Shown: positions 1-10,324 of the stretch, piece by piece | Layout: each line of letters starts with the position of its first letter | Numbering within the stretch: position 1 is the stretch's first letter | Source of the DNA: an uncultured Mesorhizobium sp. | GTDB taxonomy: Bacteria; Pseudomonadota; Alphaproteobacteria; Rhizobiales; Rhizobiaceae | Reading direction: 5' to 3' | DNA: 32,324 nt | NCBI GenBank assembly: GCA_937958475.1 | Contig: CALFXR010000159.1 | Location: 1 to 32,324, forward strand | Translations under genes and position numbers: made by a program | The notes under the pieces: model-generated | The model's database searches: none | Told to the model about the DNA's origin: nothing | The model's input: the letters and a program-made list of their open reading frames with translations, nothing else

Positions 1-2
1 TG

Positions 3-107
3 CTGCGCGCCGCGGGCTGCGAGGTGGTCCAGGGCTACTTCTACGGCAAGCCGGCCCCGCTCCAGCTCCAGAACGGCATCTTGGCGCCGGTGCGCATGAT
101 GCATTGA
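3..107 (+). CDS. EAL-domain cyclic-di-GMP phosphodiesterase, C-terminal fragment
   Basis: Only the last 34 codons and the TGA stop are inside the window; the gene begins to the left. The frame ends LRAAGCEVVQGYFYGKPAP followed by 15 more residues. An invariant-looking G-C-x-x-x-Q-G-Y-x-x-x-x-P stretch is the hallmark of the end of EAL domains, which hydrolyse cyclic di-GMP. The catalytic EAL and metal-binding residues are outside the window, so activity cannot be judged, and GGDEF, PAS or membrane domains may precede it. The gene converges on rsmC, leaving 131 bases between the two stop codons. The family call is good for such a short piece; the exact protein is unknown. Confidence 0.8.
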   Translation: MRAAGCEVVQGYFYGKPAPLQLQNGILAPVRMMH

Positions 108-238
108 AGCGCCGTGCGTCCGCCTGGACACCAAAGGCGCTCGAGTGCATTGAACTGCCGCGTGGCTCCTTCGGGAAATCGAGTCCGGTTCTCGGGCCGA
201 TGCAAGTGGCCCACACCCAATCTCCGCGACGGCGACGC

Positions 239-1252
239 TCAGCGCGTCGCGACGAAGGTCTTGAAGCCGCCCTCACGGGCGGTTTCGCGCCAATGGGTGA
301 AGGATTCGCCGAGCGTCGCCTCGTAGGGCAGTTCGCGGTTCGCCACCATGAACAGCCTGCCGCCACGGCGCAGCGCCGCAGCGGCGGCCTTGATCAGTTC
401 ACGGCCGATCCCCGGCTCGGCGGCGCGGCCGCGATGGAAGGGCGGATTCATGACGATCGCGTCGTAGCGCTCCGTTGCCGGCTCGGCGGCGAGATCCTGC
501 CAGAAGAAGCGGGCCGCGGCGAAGCCGGCCAGGTTCGCCTTCGCCGCCTCCAGCGACTCGTAGTCGGCCTCGTAGAGATCGATCCGGGCGACGGCGGGAG
601 AGCCGCGGACGACCTCCGCGGCGAGATAGCCCCAACCGGCGCAGTAGTCGGCGACCGTGCCCTTGATGTCGCCCGGCAGCCCCGCCGCGAGCAGCCGCGA
701 GCCGGCATCGACGGCCTCGTGCGAGAACATGCCCGGCGCGGCGACGAAGCGCCCCTCGACCGTCTTGCGCCCATTGCCGGCGCGCAGGGCGGCGACAGCT
801 TCGGCGACGTCGCCGGGCCGGCGCAGCCAGAACGCGGTTCCGTGGTACTTCGGCAGGCGATCCTCGACGGCCAGCAGGCCGGACACCCGTTTGACCAGCC
901 CGCCGATGCCGTCCTCCTTGCCACCGGCGACGACGACGAGGCCGCTCGGCACAGTCCTCTCCAGCGCCTCCGCGAGACGCGCCTCGTTCTGGCCGCGGTG
1001 ACGGCCGGCGAGCACCAGCACGACATCATAGCCGCTGCCTTCCGGAAGCGGCGAGACGGCGAAGCCGGCACGCTGCAACGCAAGGAAGTCGGGACGGAAG
1101 CCCTGGACGCAGGCGATGCCGGCCGGGAAGTCCGCCGGCCTGCGAAAGGTCCCCGGGGCGCCGAGGATGAGCACCCGCGCCGTCGGCGCGGGCGGCTCCA
1201 GCGCGCCGCAGGCGAAGGGATGGAAAAGGGTCTTCAGCGGCTCGGCGGTCAT
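239..1252 (-). CDS. rsmC: RsmC-like class I SAM-dependent methyltransferase (16S rRNA guanine-N2)
   Basis: This 337-residue protein matches the two-lobe plan of RsmC, which methylates N2 of G1207 of 16S rRNA in the 30S subunit. The N-terminal half is a degenerate methyltransferase fold. The C-terminal half has the working Rossmann fold: a SAM-binding segment TVADYCAGWGYLAAEV, an acidic strand end (IDLYEAD), and the N-P-P-F motif at residues 269-272, typical of enzymes methylating exocyclic amino groups. Family length is about 340 residues. It starts with ATG and has no strong ribosome binding site. It follows pnp in the same direction, but a terminator separates them, so it is probably its own unit. 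The paralogue RlmG (23S rRNA) has a similar plan and cannot be fully excluded. Confidence 0.85.
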   Translation of the reverse strand: MTAEPLKTLFHPFACGALEPPAPTARVLILGAPGTFRRPADFPAGIACVQGFRPDFLALQRAGFAVSPLPEGSGYDVVLVLAGRHRGQNEARLAEALERTVPSGLVVVAGGKEDGIGGLVKRVSGLLAVEDRLPKYHGTAFWLRRPGDVAEAVAALRAGNGRKTVEGRFVAAPGMFSHEAVDAGSRLLAAGLPGDIKGTVADYCAGWGYLAAEVVRGSPAVARIDLYEADYESLEAAKANLAGFAAARFFWQDLAAEPATERYDAIVMNPPFHRGRAAEPGIGRELIKAAAAALRRGGRLFMVANRELPYEATLGESFTHWRETAREGGFKTFVATR

Positions 1253-1389
1253 CGGCGGGCAGTCTTCCCTGCGAGGTCAAGGCGTCGCCGGACAGCCGGC
1301 GCAGCCCGGCCTTGCCCGGCCTTCATGATATCGGCCCGGTACGGGCTGTCGAGGTCGGTGGACGGCCGGGACGACCCGCTCCGCGCGTG

Positions 1390-1419
1390 AAAAAGCCCCC
1401 GTCGCGGGACGGGGGCTTT
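1390..1419 (-). terminator. Rho-independent terminator of pnp
   Basis: A perfect 12-base inverted repeat (1392-1403 and 1408-1419, arms AAAGCCCCCGTC) with a 4-base loop lies 27 bases past the pnp stop. On the minus strand the stem runs straight into a T tract (complement of A1390-1394). This is a textbook intrinsic terminator and should separate pnp from rsmC. Confidence 0.92.
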
Positions 1420-1445
1420 CCGGAACTGTATGCTGGGCGGAAGGA

Positions 1446-3596
<2,151 letters not shown>

Positions 3597-3959
3597 CTCT
3601 TGTCCTTCTACGGGGAGAGGAGCCGCGGCCCCTCTAGGGCGCGACCTCTCCGCTGGTTCGTTCGGCGTCCATGGAAGCCCGATGCTTCGCGATGAGAGGA
3701 CACCTGCCTCTTTGGAACACCGCGTCGCCGGCCTTGCAGCCGGGCCCTGTGCGATGCCCCGGGCCGAGCCACGGGCAAGACAACGGGAGGTCCGGGCTGC
3801 AGCCGCTGCGAAGGCGGCGCCGGGCATCCTGCAATCCTGCCCCATGACCGGTCCATGGGCGGCACCGCCAGTCCACGACCGTCGGCGCCTGGTCTGGCCG
3901 GCGCAAACGCCGGCCGGATACGCGACCGGCGGACCTTGGAGGCCCGCCGGTCGAATTCG
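3597..3959 (-). promoter_or_regulatory. rpsO-pnp intergenic region with structured pnp leader
   Basis: This 363-base gap has no convincing gene. Near rpsO it holds two GC-rich hairpins (see 3896-3953). Near pnp, 20 bases before its start codon, a hairpin is formed by 3616-3623 and 3628-3635 (8 pairs including one G-U in the RNA, CGCG loop). Bases 3614-3620 can instead pair perfectly with 3645-3651, so two folds exclude each other. In Escherichia coli the pnp leader forms a stem cut by RNase III, after which PNPase represses its own mRNA; a similar role here is an inference. I could not place a convincing promoter. Confidence 0.45.
3896..3953 (-). terminator. Tandem hairpins after rpsO (weak terminator or RNA-end protector)
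   Basis: Two inverted repeats follow the rpsO stop: 3923-3932 with 3944-3953 (10 perfect pairs, 11-base loop) and 3896-3903 with 3908-3915 (8 perfect pairs, CAAA loop). Neither is followed by a T tract on the minus strand. They therefore look like partial terminators or 3'-end stabilisers that let some transcripts reach pnp. Confidence 0.5.
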
Positions 3960-4229
3960 TCAGCGACGCAGGCCGAGCTTCTCGATCAGCGTCTGGTAGC
4001 GGCCCTCGTCCTTGCCCTTCAGGTAGTCGAGCAGGCGGCGGCGCTGCGACACGAGCTTCAGGAGGCCACGGCGGGAGTGGTTGTCCTTCTTGTGGTCCTT
4101 GAAGTGCTCGGTCAGGTTCTTGATGCGCTCCGAATAGATCGCAACCTGGACTTCCGGAGATCCGGTGTCGCCCTTGACGGTCGCGAATTCGGTCATCAGA
4201 GCGGCTTTGCGCTCGGCAGTGATCGACAT
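3960..4229 (-). CDS. rpsO: Small ribosomal subunit protein S15
   Basis: S15 is a primary binder of the central domain of 16S rRNA and contributes to an intersubunit bridge. The 89-residue protein is exactly family length and carries signature segments GDTGSPEVQVAIYSERI, HFKDHKKDNHSRRGLL and RRRLLDYLKGKDEGRY. The ATG (MSITAERK) has AGGAAAA just upstream; the frame is open further upstream but only the S15 part is real. It precedes pnp and follows corA, with 179 bases on that side for its own promoter. A possible -10 (TATATG on the minus strand) lies at 4328-4333, without a clear -35. S15 often represses its own translation, but I did not identify that structure here. Confidence 0.98.
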   Translation of the reverse strand: MSITAERKAALMTEFATVKGDTGSPEVQVAIYSERIKNLTEHFKDHKKDNHSRRGLLKLVSQRRRLLDYLKGKDEGRYQTLIEKLGLRR

Positions 4230-4408
4230 CGTGCTTTTCCTTTCGAATGTTAGGAAACAGGACGCCCACGGCCGGGATGTCGTCCAGGCGGGGCCGGTGA
4301 ACAAAGCGCGTCGCGCGATGTGCGGCGCATATAGTGCAGATCGGGCGGAAAAGCCAGAGCCAATGCGAGACGGCCGAAAATGGCGGGACCCGGAACGCCC
4401 GGGAACGG

Positions 4409-5503
4409 TCAGAGCCACTTCTTCCAGCGGAAGAAGGCGACCATGCCGAGCGCCGCCGCCACCATGCTGACCAGCGCGACCGGGTAGCCGTAGTACGACA
4501 GGAGCTCCGGCATGTTCCACGGCGAGGCGTCGGGATCGAAGTTCATGCCCCATATGCCGGCGAGGAAGGTGAGCGGAATGAAGATCACCGAGACGATGGT
4601 CAAGAAGCTGACCACGTCGTTGGTGCGCGCCTGAAGCAGCGACAGGTGCATGTCGATCAGGCCGGTCAGGGTGTCGCGCTGGGTCTCGACCATCTCGATC
4701 AGCCGCACCACGTGGTCGAGCGTGTCGTTGAGGTAGAGCTTCGTCTCCTGGCGGACGATCGGCGCATCGGTGCGCACCAGGCCGGCGACGGCGTCGCGCA
4801 GCGGCCATAGCGCCTGCTTCAGCGCCGTTGCCCGGCGCCGCATGTCCTGCAGCTCGCGCGCCTGGCGCCGCTCGGGCGCATCGAACAAGGCGTCCTCGAT
4901 GCGGTCGAGCGCCTCGCCCGCCTGCTCCACCGGGAGGAAGTAGCTGTCGACGATGGCGTCCATCAGCGCGTAGGCGAGATAGTCCGCCTTGCGGGTGCGC
5001 AATCGGTTGGTGGCGCTGGCCGCTATGCGCCGGCGTATCGGATCGAACGGGTCGCCCGCGCGCTCCTGGAAGGAGACGACGAAATCCTCGCCGAAGAACA
5101 GGCTCATCTGCTCGAAGCGGTTCGAGGCCGTATCGTCGATCATCCGCAGCACGGCGAAGGCGTGGTCGTCGAAGAAGTCGGCCTTCGGGCGCTGGCTGGT
5201 GTTGACCGTATCCTCGAGTCCGAGCGGATGCAGCCCGAACATGCGGCCGATCTCGGCGATGAGGGCGACATCGGCAAGGCCGGCGCAGTCGACCCAGACG
5301 ATCGACCAGTCCTCGCGGCGGCAGGCTCGGAGGTCGTCGAGCGTGGCGTTGTCGGCGAACTCCCAGCGCTCCGGCGCGATCAGTGTCAGGCTGAGCCTGG
5401 TCGGATCGGCATTCGGATCGGCGAGCAGCGTTCCCGGCGACGCGCCGACCGGCGAGTGCTTTGCCTTGCGCACCCTGCGCGGCCGCGGCTGGTCGTCGGT
5501 CAT
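4409..5503 (-). CDS. corA: CorA-family magnesium/cobalt (divalent metal) transporter
   Basis: CorA proteins are homopentameric inner-membrane channels for Mg2+ and related ions. This 364-residue protein has a soluble N-terminal alpha/beta domain, a long helical stalk (about residues 180-300) and two C-terminal membrane segments. The first ends in the G-M-N signature near residues 319-321 (LAGIWGMNFDP), which forms the pore mouth; the second spans about 340-358 and is followed by the basic tail RWKKWL. Length fits the family. The first residues are basic and low in complexity. It sits between truB and rpsO, an accessory insertion in an otherwise conserved translation block, with gaps of about 230 and 180 bases suggesting its own transcription. 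The metal specificity cannot be told from sequence; ZntB-like efflux is less likely given the intact GMN. Confidence 0.88.
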   Translation of the reverse strand: MTDDQPRPRRVRKAKHSPVGASPGTLLADPNADPTRLSLTLIAPERWEFADNATLDDLRACRREDWSIVWVDCAGLADVALIAEIGRMFGLHPLGLEDTVNTSQRPKADFFDDHAFAVLRMIDDTASNRFEQMSLFFGEDFVVSFQERAGDPFDPIRRRIAASATNRLRTRKADYLAYALMDAIVDSYFLPVEQAGEALDRIEDALFDAPERRQARELQDMRRRATALKQALWPLRDAVAGLVRTDAPIVRQETKLYLNDTLDHVVRLIEMVETQRDTLTGLIDMHLSLLQARTNDVVSFLTIVSVIFIPLTFLAGIWGMNFDPDASPWNMPELLSYYGYPVALVSMVAAALGMVAFFRWKKWL

Positions 5504-5549
5504 TGCGCTACCCGATGAGATGGACCCGGCACGAGACTACTGCATCGGC

Positions 5550-5632
5550 CCGGAAATCGGAATCGATTTTCGGAAAGCTCAAGGCAGCAGATTCAATACC
5601 TTAGAGCGTCCTTTGCGCGTTCGATCGGACGC
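5550..5632 (+). repeat. Rhizobial-type dispersed palindromic intergenic element
   Basis: Between truB and corA lie two hairpins: 5550-5559 with 5564-5573 (one mismatch, core AATCGGAATCGATTTTCGG) and 5606-5611 with 5627-5632 (GCGTCC/GGACGC around TTTGCGCG). From memory, very similar strings recur many times in Mesorhizobium and other rhizobial intergenic regions. Only one copy is seen in this window. A self-search of the whole genome would confirm it as a repeat. Confidence 0.5.
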
Positions 5633-5735
5633 ACCGGGTTCCAACCTGTCGATGGCCGGAAGGAAACGGCAGGCGGCGCCGATCGGCCGGCATCCACGGG
5701 CCGCGTCGGCGACGCATGGCGGGGCCTGCGCCCGT

Positions 5736-6701
5736 TCAGCCTTCGCCGAACACCCGGCGCGGCTTGAACATGCCGGCCTCGATGGCGCCGATGGCGATCA
5801 CCTTGCCACGCACGGTGGCGCAAGCGTCCTCCGCCTCCACCGGCGCGTCGCGGCCGCGGATGATGACCGGATTGCCCAGCCGGATCTTGGTCGCCGCGTC
5901 GTCGGTCACCGCCACGTGCGGCAGGAACTCCAGCGCGGCCCCGGTCTCGACGAGGAGCGCGTCGAGCGCGGCGAAGCTGCGCGGAGCGCCCTTGCCGTCC
6001 TCGGCGTCGTCGGCCTTCGGCAGATCGGCTGCGGTCTCGAGCTCGGCGAGCGTGACGAGGTCGTCGGGCGTGAACGGCTCGACCTCGCTGCGGCGCAGTT
6101 CGGCGATGTGGCCGTAGCAGCCGAGATCGCGGCCCATGTCGCGGGCCAGGCTGCGCACATAGGTGCCCTTGCCGCACTCGACTTCGAAGACGGTGAGGTC
6201 CGGACCGCGCATCTCGACCAGGTCGAGCCGGCCGATTTCCACCTCGCGGGACGGGATGTCCACTGTCTCGCCCTCGCGGGCGAGGTCGTAGGCACGCTCG
6301 CCGGCGATCTTGATGGCGGAGAACTGCGGCGGCGTCTGCTGGATGACGCCGGTGTAGTTGGGCATGACGGCGCGAATCTCGGCCTCGGATGGCCGCTTCT
6401 CCGACATCTTCGTCGCCGGGCCCTCGCGGTCGTCGGTCGCCCTCTCCTCGCCCCAGGCGACGGTGAAGCGGTAGACCTTGGCACCGTCCATCACGTAGGG
6501 GACCGTCTTCGTCGCTTCGCCGAGCGCGATCGGCAGCATGCCCGAGGCGAGCGGATCGAGCGTGCCGGCATGGCCGGCCTTCTCCGCCTGGAACAGCCAC
6601 TTGATCTTCGACACGGCCTCGGTCGAGCCCATGCCCACCGGCTTGTCGAACACCAGCCAGCCGGAGACCGGGCGTCCCTTCTTCTTGCCGCGCCGCGCCA
6701 T
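5736..6701 (-). CDS. truB: tRNA pseudouridine(55) synthase TruB
   Basis: TruB converts U55 of the T-loop of tRNAs to pseudouridine and also helps tRNA folding. The 321-residue protein has the conserved N-terminal strand GWLVFDKPVGMGST, the catalytic motif HAGTLDPLASG with the nucleophile Asp49, then the KIAGERAYDLAREGE and CGKGTYVRSLARDMG segments typical of the family. The C-terminal part corresponds to a PUA-like RNA-binding tail. Its ATG overlaps the rbfA stop by one base (TAATG on the minus strand), so it is translationally coupled to rbfA, as is usual in the infB cluster. The start is supported by this overlap and by the basic N-terminus MARRGKKKGRP common in rhizobia. Confidence 0.97.
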   Translation of the reverse strand: MARRGKKKGRPVSGWLVFDKPVGMGSTEAVSKIKWLFQAEKAGHAGTLDPLASGMLPIALGEATKTVPYVMDGAKVYRFTVAWGEERATDDREGPATKMSEKRPSEAEIRAVMPNYTGVIQQTPPQFSAIKIAGERAYDLAREGETVDIPSREVEIGRLDLVEMRGPDLTVFEVECGKGTYVRSLARDMGRDLGCYGHIAELRRSEVEPFTPDDLVTLAELETAADLPKADDAEDGKGAPRSFAALDALLVETGAALEFLPHVAVTDDAATKIRLGNPVIIRGRDAPVEAEDACATVRGKVIAIGAIEAGMFKPRRVFGEG

Positions 6702-7108
6702 TATTCACCCTCTCCGTCGGCATCAAGATCGCGCGCCACCTCGGGCGAGCGCAGCAGCCGGTCGATCCTGGACATGTTGTCGTAGCTCGTGTCGAGCCTG
6801 AAGCGGAACTCCGGCATGTATTTCATCTGCCTGAGCGCACCGGACACCCGGCCGCGGATGAACTTTGCGTTGTGCGCCAGCGCCTTGATGACGGCATCGC
6901 CGTCCTTGGCGCCGAGCGGCGTGACGAAGGCGGTCGCGATCTTCAGATCGGGCGACATGCGTACCTCGGAGATCGAGATGACGGTGTTCTCGATGACGTC
7001 GTCGAGCACCTCACCGCGCTGGAGGACGTCGGAAAGCGCGTGGCGCACCTGCTCGCCGACGCGCAACTGACGCTGCGACGGGCCTTTCCCGCCTTCGGAC
7101 CTGGTCAT
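6701..7108 (-). CDS. rbfA: 30S ribosome-binding factor RbfA
   Basis: RbfA binds immature 30S subunits near the neck helix of 16S rRNA and assists 5'-end maturation. The 135-residue protein starts MTRSEGGKGPSQRQLRVGE, then shows the KH-fold core VRHALSDVLQRGE, ISISEVRMSPDLKIATAFV and KFIRGRVSGALRQMKYMPEF, followed by the characteristic FRLDTSYDNMSRIDRLL. I chose the internal ATG at 7108 because alphaproteobacterial homologues begin close to the QRQLRVGE segment; the frame is open for 21 more codons. It lies downstream of infB with a YcxB-like gene in between, and its stop overlaps the truB start. Confidence 0.95.
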   Translation of the reverse strand: MTRSEGGKGPSQRQLRVGEQVRHALSDVLQRGEVLDDVIENTVISISEVRMSPDLKIATAFVTPLGAKDGDAVIKALAHNAKFIRGRVSGALRQMKYMPEFRFRLDTSYDNMSRIDRLLRSPEVARDLDADGEGE

Positions 7109-7209
7109 GGCATTGTTTCCTGTCACGCGGGCGGCGGGATCGGACCGGCGCCGGTTGGATCGCGGCGTCATAAATGCATCGCGCCGCGAATGCTACTGAA
7201 ATCGGCCGC

Positions 7210-7728
7210 CTATTGCGCCGCCGCGCGGGACGCCTCGTCCCAGCGCTCGGCGAACGCCGCCATCGCCTCCCGGCCGGCGAACGCCGCGGCCGGGACGATC
7301 AGCGGTCGGGTGGGCGTGCGGATGAAGACGTGGCCGGCGGTGGTCACCACCTGCGCCACCTCCCCGGCCGCGACGTCGCGAACGCCGTCTGCCGAACGCT
7401 CCGAAAGGCGGTCGCCCAGGTCCTCCAGTTCGACCGCGCCGTCGGGGGTGCCGAGCCTCGCCGCCTTGCGGCGGACCTCCAGGTTCGACCACAGGACAGC
7501 CGCTGCCCCGCCGACGACGAGGATGGCCGCGACCGACGCCCACCAGGCGACCGGGTCCATGTCTTCGGGCAGCATGCCGGCCGTCAGCCCCGAGATGCCG
7601 ACGATGACGAGAAGGCGGAGCTTCTCCCATCCGGTCAGTTCGTGGCGGAGCAAGGCGAAGGCCAGCCTGTCGGCCGGCCCCAGCGTGTATCGGAGGACGC
7701 GCTCCGGCGAAATGGGCGTTTCCTGCAT
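7210..7728 (-). CDS. YcxB-like two-pass membrane protein of unknown function
   Basis: This 172-residue protein has a short N-terminal stretch (RVLRYTLGPADRLAFALL), a pair of hydrophobic segments at roughly residues 36-52 and 64-81, and a C-terminal soluble domain ending with HVFIRTPTRPLIVPAAAF and a final helix. The last domain resembles the YcxB-like C-terminal fold, in which a strand carrying a phenylalanine or isoleucine is followed by an I-V-P-x-x-x-F motif. Function is not known. It sits 37 bases after infB and about 100 bases before rbfA, breaking the usual infB-rbfA adjacency. A 7-base perfect hairpin (7742-7748 with 7751-7757) occupies the gap to infB. The family assignment is tentative; the membrane topology is better supported. 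Confidence 0.72.
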   Translation of the reverse strand: MQETPISPERVLRYTLGPADRLAFALLRHELTGWEKLRLLVIVGISGLTAGMLPEDMDPVAWWASVAAILVVGGAAAVLWSNLEVRRKAARLGTPDGAVELEDLGDRLSERSADGVRDVAAGEVAQVVTTAGHVFIRTPTRPLIVPAAAFAGREAMAAFAERWDEASRAAAQ

Positions 7729-7765
7729 CGCTTCCGCACGCCGGAGCGCACGCTCCGACGGTAGC

Positions 7766-10324
7766 CTACAGCGTGCGCGTCACCATCTCGACGCGGAAGC
7801 ACTCGATGATGTCGCCGACGCGCATGTCCTCGTAGTTCTGGAAGGCCATGCCGCACTCCTGGCCTCCCGGAACCTCGGAGACCTCGTCTTTGAAGCGCTT
7901 CAGCGTCTTCAGCGTGCCTTCGTGGATGACCACGTTGTCGCGGATTAGGCGGACGCCGGCGCCGCGCTCGACCTTGCCCTCGGTGATGCGGCAGCCGGCG
8001 ATCTTGCCGACCTTGGTGATGTCGAAGATTTCGAGGATCTCGGCATTGCCGATGAAGGTCTCGCGACGCTCCGGCGACAGCATGCCCGACATCGCCGCCT
8101 TCACGTCATCCACGAGGTTGTAGATGATGTTGTAGTAGCGGATCTCGATGCCGGCCTGTTCGGCCGCCTGGCGCGCCTGGACATTGGCGCGGACGTTGAA
8201 GCCGATGATCGCCGCGCCCGAGGTCTCCGCCAGCGACACATCGCTCTCGGTGATGCCGCCGGCACCGGAATGGACGATGCGGGCGCGAACCTCGTCGGTG
8301 CCGAGCTTATCCAGCGCGCTCGCGATCGCCTCGATCGAGCCCTGGACGTCGCCCTTGATGACCAGCGGGAATTCCTTGACGCCGGTCGCCTGGAGCTGGG
8401 ACATCATCTGCTCGAGCGAGCCGCGCTGACCGGCGTGCTTGGCCACCGCCTTCTCGCGCGCCTTGCGCTGGCGGTACTCGGTGATCTCGCGGGCGCGCGC
8501 CTCGTTGTTGACGACGGCGAAGCGGTCGCCGGCCTGCGGCGTTCCCTGCAGGCCGAGCACCTCGACCGGCATGGCCGGCGGGGCCTCGGGCACCTGCTCG
8601 CCGCGATCGTTGACGAGCGCGCGGACGCGGCCCCATTCGTTGCCGGCGACGAGGATGTCGCCCGGCATCAGCGTACCGGTCTGGACGAGCACGGTGGCGA
8701 CCGGGCCGCGGCCCTTGTCGAGCTTGGCCTCGATGACGACGCCTTCCGCCGTGCGGTCCGGATTGGCCTTCAGGTCGAGGATTTCGGCCTGGAGCAGGAT
8801 CGCCTCGAGAAGCTTGTCGAGGTTGGTGCCCTTGGTCGCGGACACTTCGACGTCGAGCGTCTCGCCGCCGAGCGATTCGACGAAGACCTCGTGGCGCAGC
8901 AACTCCTGGCGCACCTTCTGCGCGTTGGCGGACGGCTTGTCGATCTTGTTGATGGCGACGATCATCGGAACCCGCGCCGCCTTGGCGTGGCTGATCGATT
9001 CGATCGTCTGCGGCATCACGCTGTCGTCGGCCGCGACCACGAGGATGGCGATGTCGGTCGCCTGGGCGCCGCGGGCGCGCATCGCCGTGAAGGCGGCGTG
9101 GCCGGGCGTGTCGATGAAGGTGATCTTCTGGCCGTTCTTCTCGACCTGGTAGGCGCCGATGTGCTGGGTGATGCCGCCCGCCTCGCCGGCGACGACGTTG
9201 GCGTTGCGGATGGCGTCGAGCAGCGAGGTCTTGCCGTGGTCGACGTGGCCCATGATGGTCACGACGGGAGGCCTGGAGACCAGATCCTCGGAGCGGTCGG
9301 CGATGTTGAACAGGCCTTCCTCGATATCGGATTCGGCGACGCGGCGCACGGTGTGGCCGAACTCCGACGCCACCAGTTCGGCCGTATCGGCGTCGATCAC
9401 GTCGCCGGGCTTCATGATCTGGCCCTGCTTCATGAAGAACTTGACGACGTCGACGGCGCGCTCCGCCATGCGGCCCGCCAGTTCCTGGATCGTGATCGTC
9501 TCGGGCAGTGTCACCTCGCGCGCGATCTTCTCGCGCGGCTCCTGGTACATCGCCCGCTTGAACTTCTCCTGGCGGCGGCGCATGGCCGACAGCGAACGCG
9601 CGCGCGCATCGCCGTCCTCGGAGGACAGCGCGGAATTCAGCGTCAGCTTGCCGCGGCGGCGGTCTTCTTCGCCCTTGGCCTTCGCCGGACGCGCGACTTC
9701 CGGCGTCGCGATGCGGCGCGGCGGAATCGCCACGCCCGGCCGCTTGGGCTTGGCCCCTTCCTCTTCGTCGGCGACGACGGCCTCGACAGCGAGCGGGGCG
9801 CGGCGGCGCGCCTCTTCCTCGGCACGGCGGCGCGCTTCGGCCTCGGCCTTCAGGCGCGCTTCCTCCTCGGCCTGCCGGCGCGCGGAGTCCTCGCGCTCGC
9901 GGCGGCGGCGTTCCTCTTCCTCGGTGCGGCGACGCGTTTCCTCGACGGCGCGCTGGCGCTCTTCGTTCTCGCGGACCTTGGAGCCCTCGAGCGCGCGGCG
10001 GCGGGCTTCCATCTCGCTTGTGGAGAGTTCGTTGAGGACCATGCCGGAGCGCTCGGCGGGCGGCGCCTTCGGCGTCTCTGGGACCGGCGCGGACGGCGTC
10101 ACCGCCGGCTTCGGCTTGAAAGCCTGGACCACGGCCACGGGCTCCGGCTTGTCGCCCGGCAGCGAAAACTTCCGCTTCTTCGTCTCGACGACGACCGACT
10201 TCGTGCGGCCATGCGAAAAGCTCTGGCGCACGGTGCCCTGCTCGATGCCGGGCCGCTTCAGCGTCAGGGTCTTCTTCGTATTGACGCTCAAAGTCTTGTC
10301 GTCACCCGATTTGGTATCGCTCAT
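7766..10324 (-). CDS. infB: Translation initiation factor IF-2
   Basis: IF2 is the GTPase that places initiator fMet-tRNA on the 30S subunit and promotes subunit joining. The 852-residue protein opens with an alphaproteobacterial N-terminal segment (KKTLTLKRPGIEQGTVRQSF), then a long charged, Arg/Glu-rich coiled region (about residues 100-180), the IF2_N domain, and the G domain with GHVDHGKTS (from about residue 358), DTPGHAAF and NKID motifs. Domains II-IV follow, ending with the fMet-tRNA-binding C2 part (MAFQNYEDMRVGDIIECF). The ATG overlaps the ylxR stop by four bases (ATGA), and AGAGGAT stands before it. It is the core of the nusA-infB operon. The highly repetitive Arg/Glu region is normal for rhizobial IF2. 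Confidence 0.99.
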   Translation of the reverse strand: MSDTKSGDDKTLSVNTKKTLTLKRPGIEQGTVRQSFSHGRTKSVVVETKKRKFSLPGDKPEPVAVVQAFKPKPAVTPSAPVPETPKAPPAERSGMVLNELSTSEMEARRRALEGSKVRENEERQRAVEETRRRTEEEERRRREREDSARRQAEEEARLKAEAEARRRAEEEARRRAPLAVEAVVADEEEGAKPKRPGVAIPPRRIATPEVARPAKAKGEEDRRRGKLTLNSALSSEDGDARARSLSAMRRRQEKFKRAMYQEPREKIAREVTLPETITIQELAGRMAERAVDVVKFFMKQGQIMKPGDVIDADTAELVASEFGHTVRRVAESDIEEGLFNIADRSEDLVSRPPVVTIMGHVDHGKTSLLDAIRNANVVAGEAGGITQHIGAYQVEKNGQKITFIDTPGHAAFTAMRARGAQATDIAILVVAADDSVMPQTIESISHAKAARVPMIVAINKIDKPSANAQKVRQELLRHEVFVESLGGETLDVEVSATKGTNLDKLLEAILLQAEILDLKANPDRTAEGVVIEAKLDKGRGPVATVLVQTGTLMPGDILVAGNEWGRVRALVNDRGEQVPEAPPAMPVEVLGLQGTPQAGDRFAVVNNEARAREITEYRQRKAREKAVAKHAGQRGSLEQMMSQLQATGVKEFPLVIKGDVQGSIEAIASALDKLGTDEVRARIVHSGAGGITESDVSLAETSGAAIIGFNVRANVQARQAAEQAGIEIRYYNIIYNLVDDVKAAMSGMLSPERRETFIGNAEILEIFDITKVGKIAGCRITEGKVERGAGVRLIRDNVVIHEGTLKTLKRFKDEVSEVPGGQECGMAFQNYEDMRVGDIIECFRVEMVTRTL

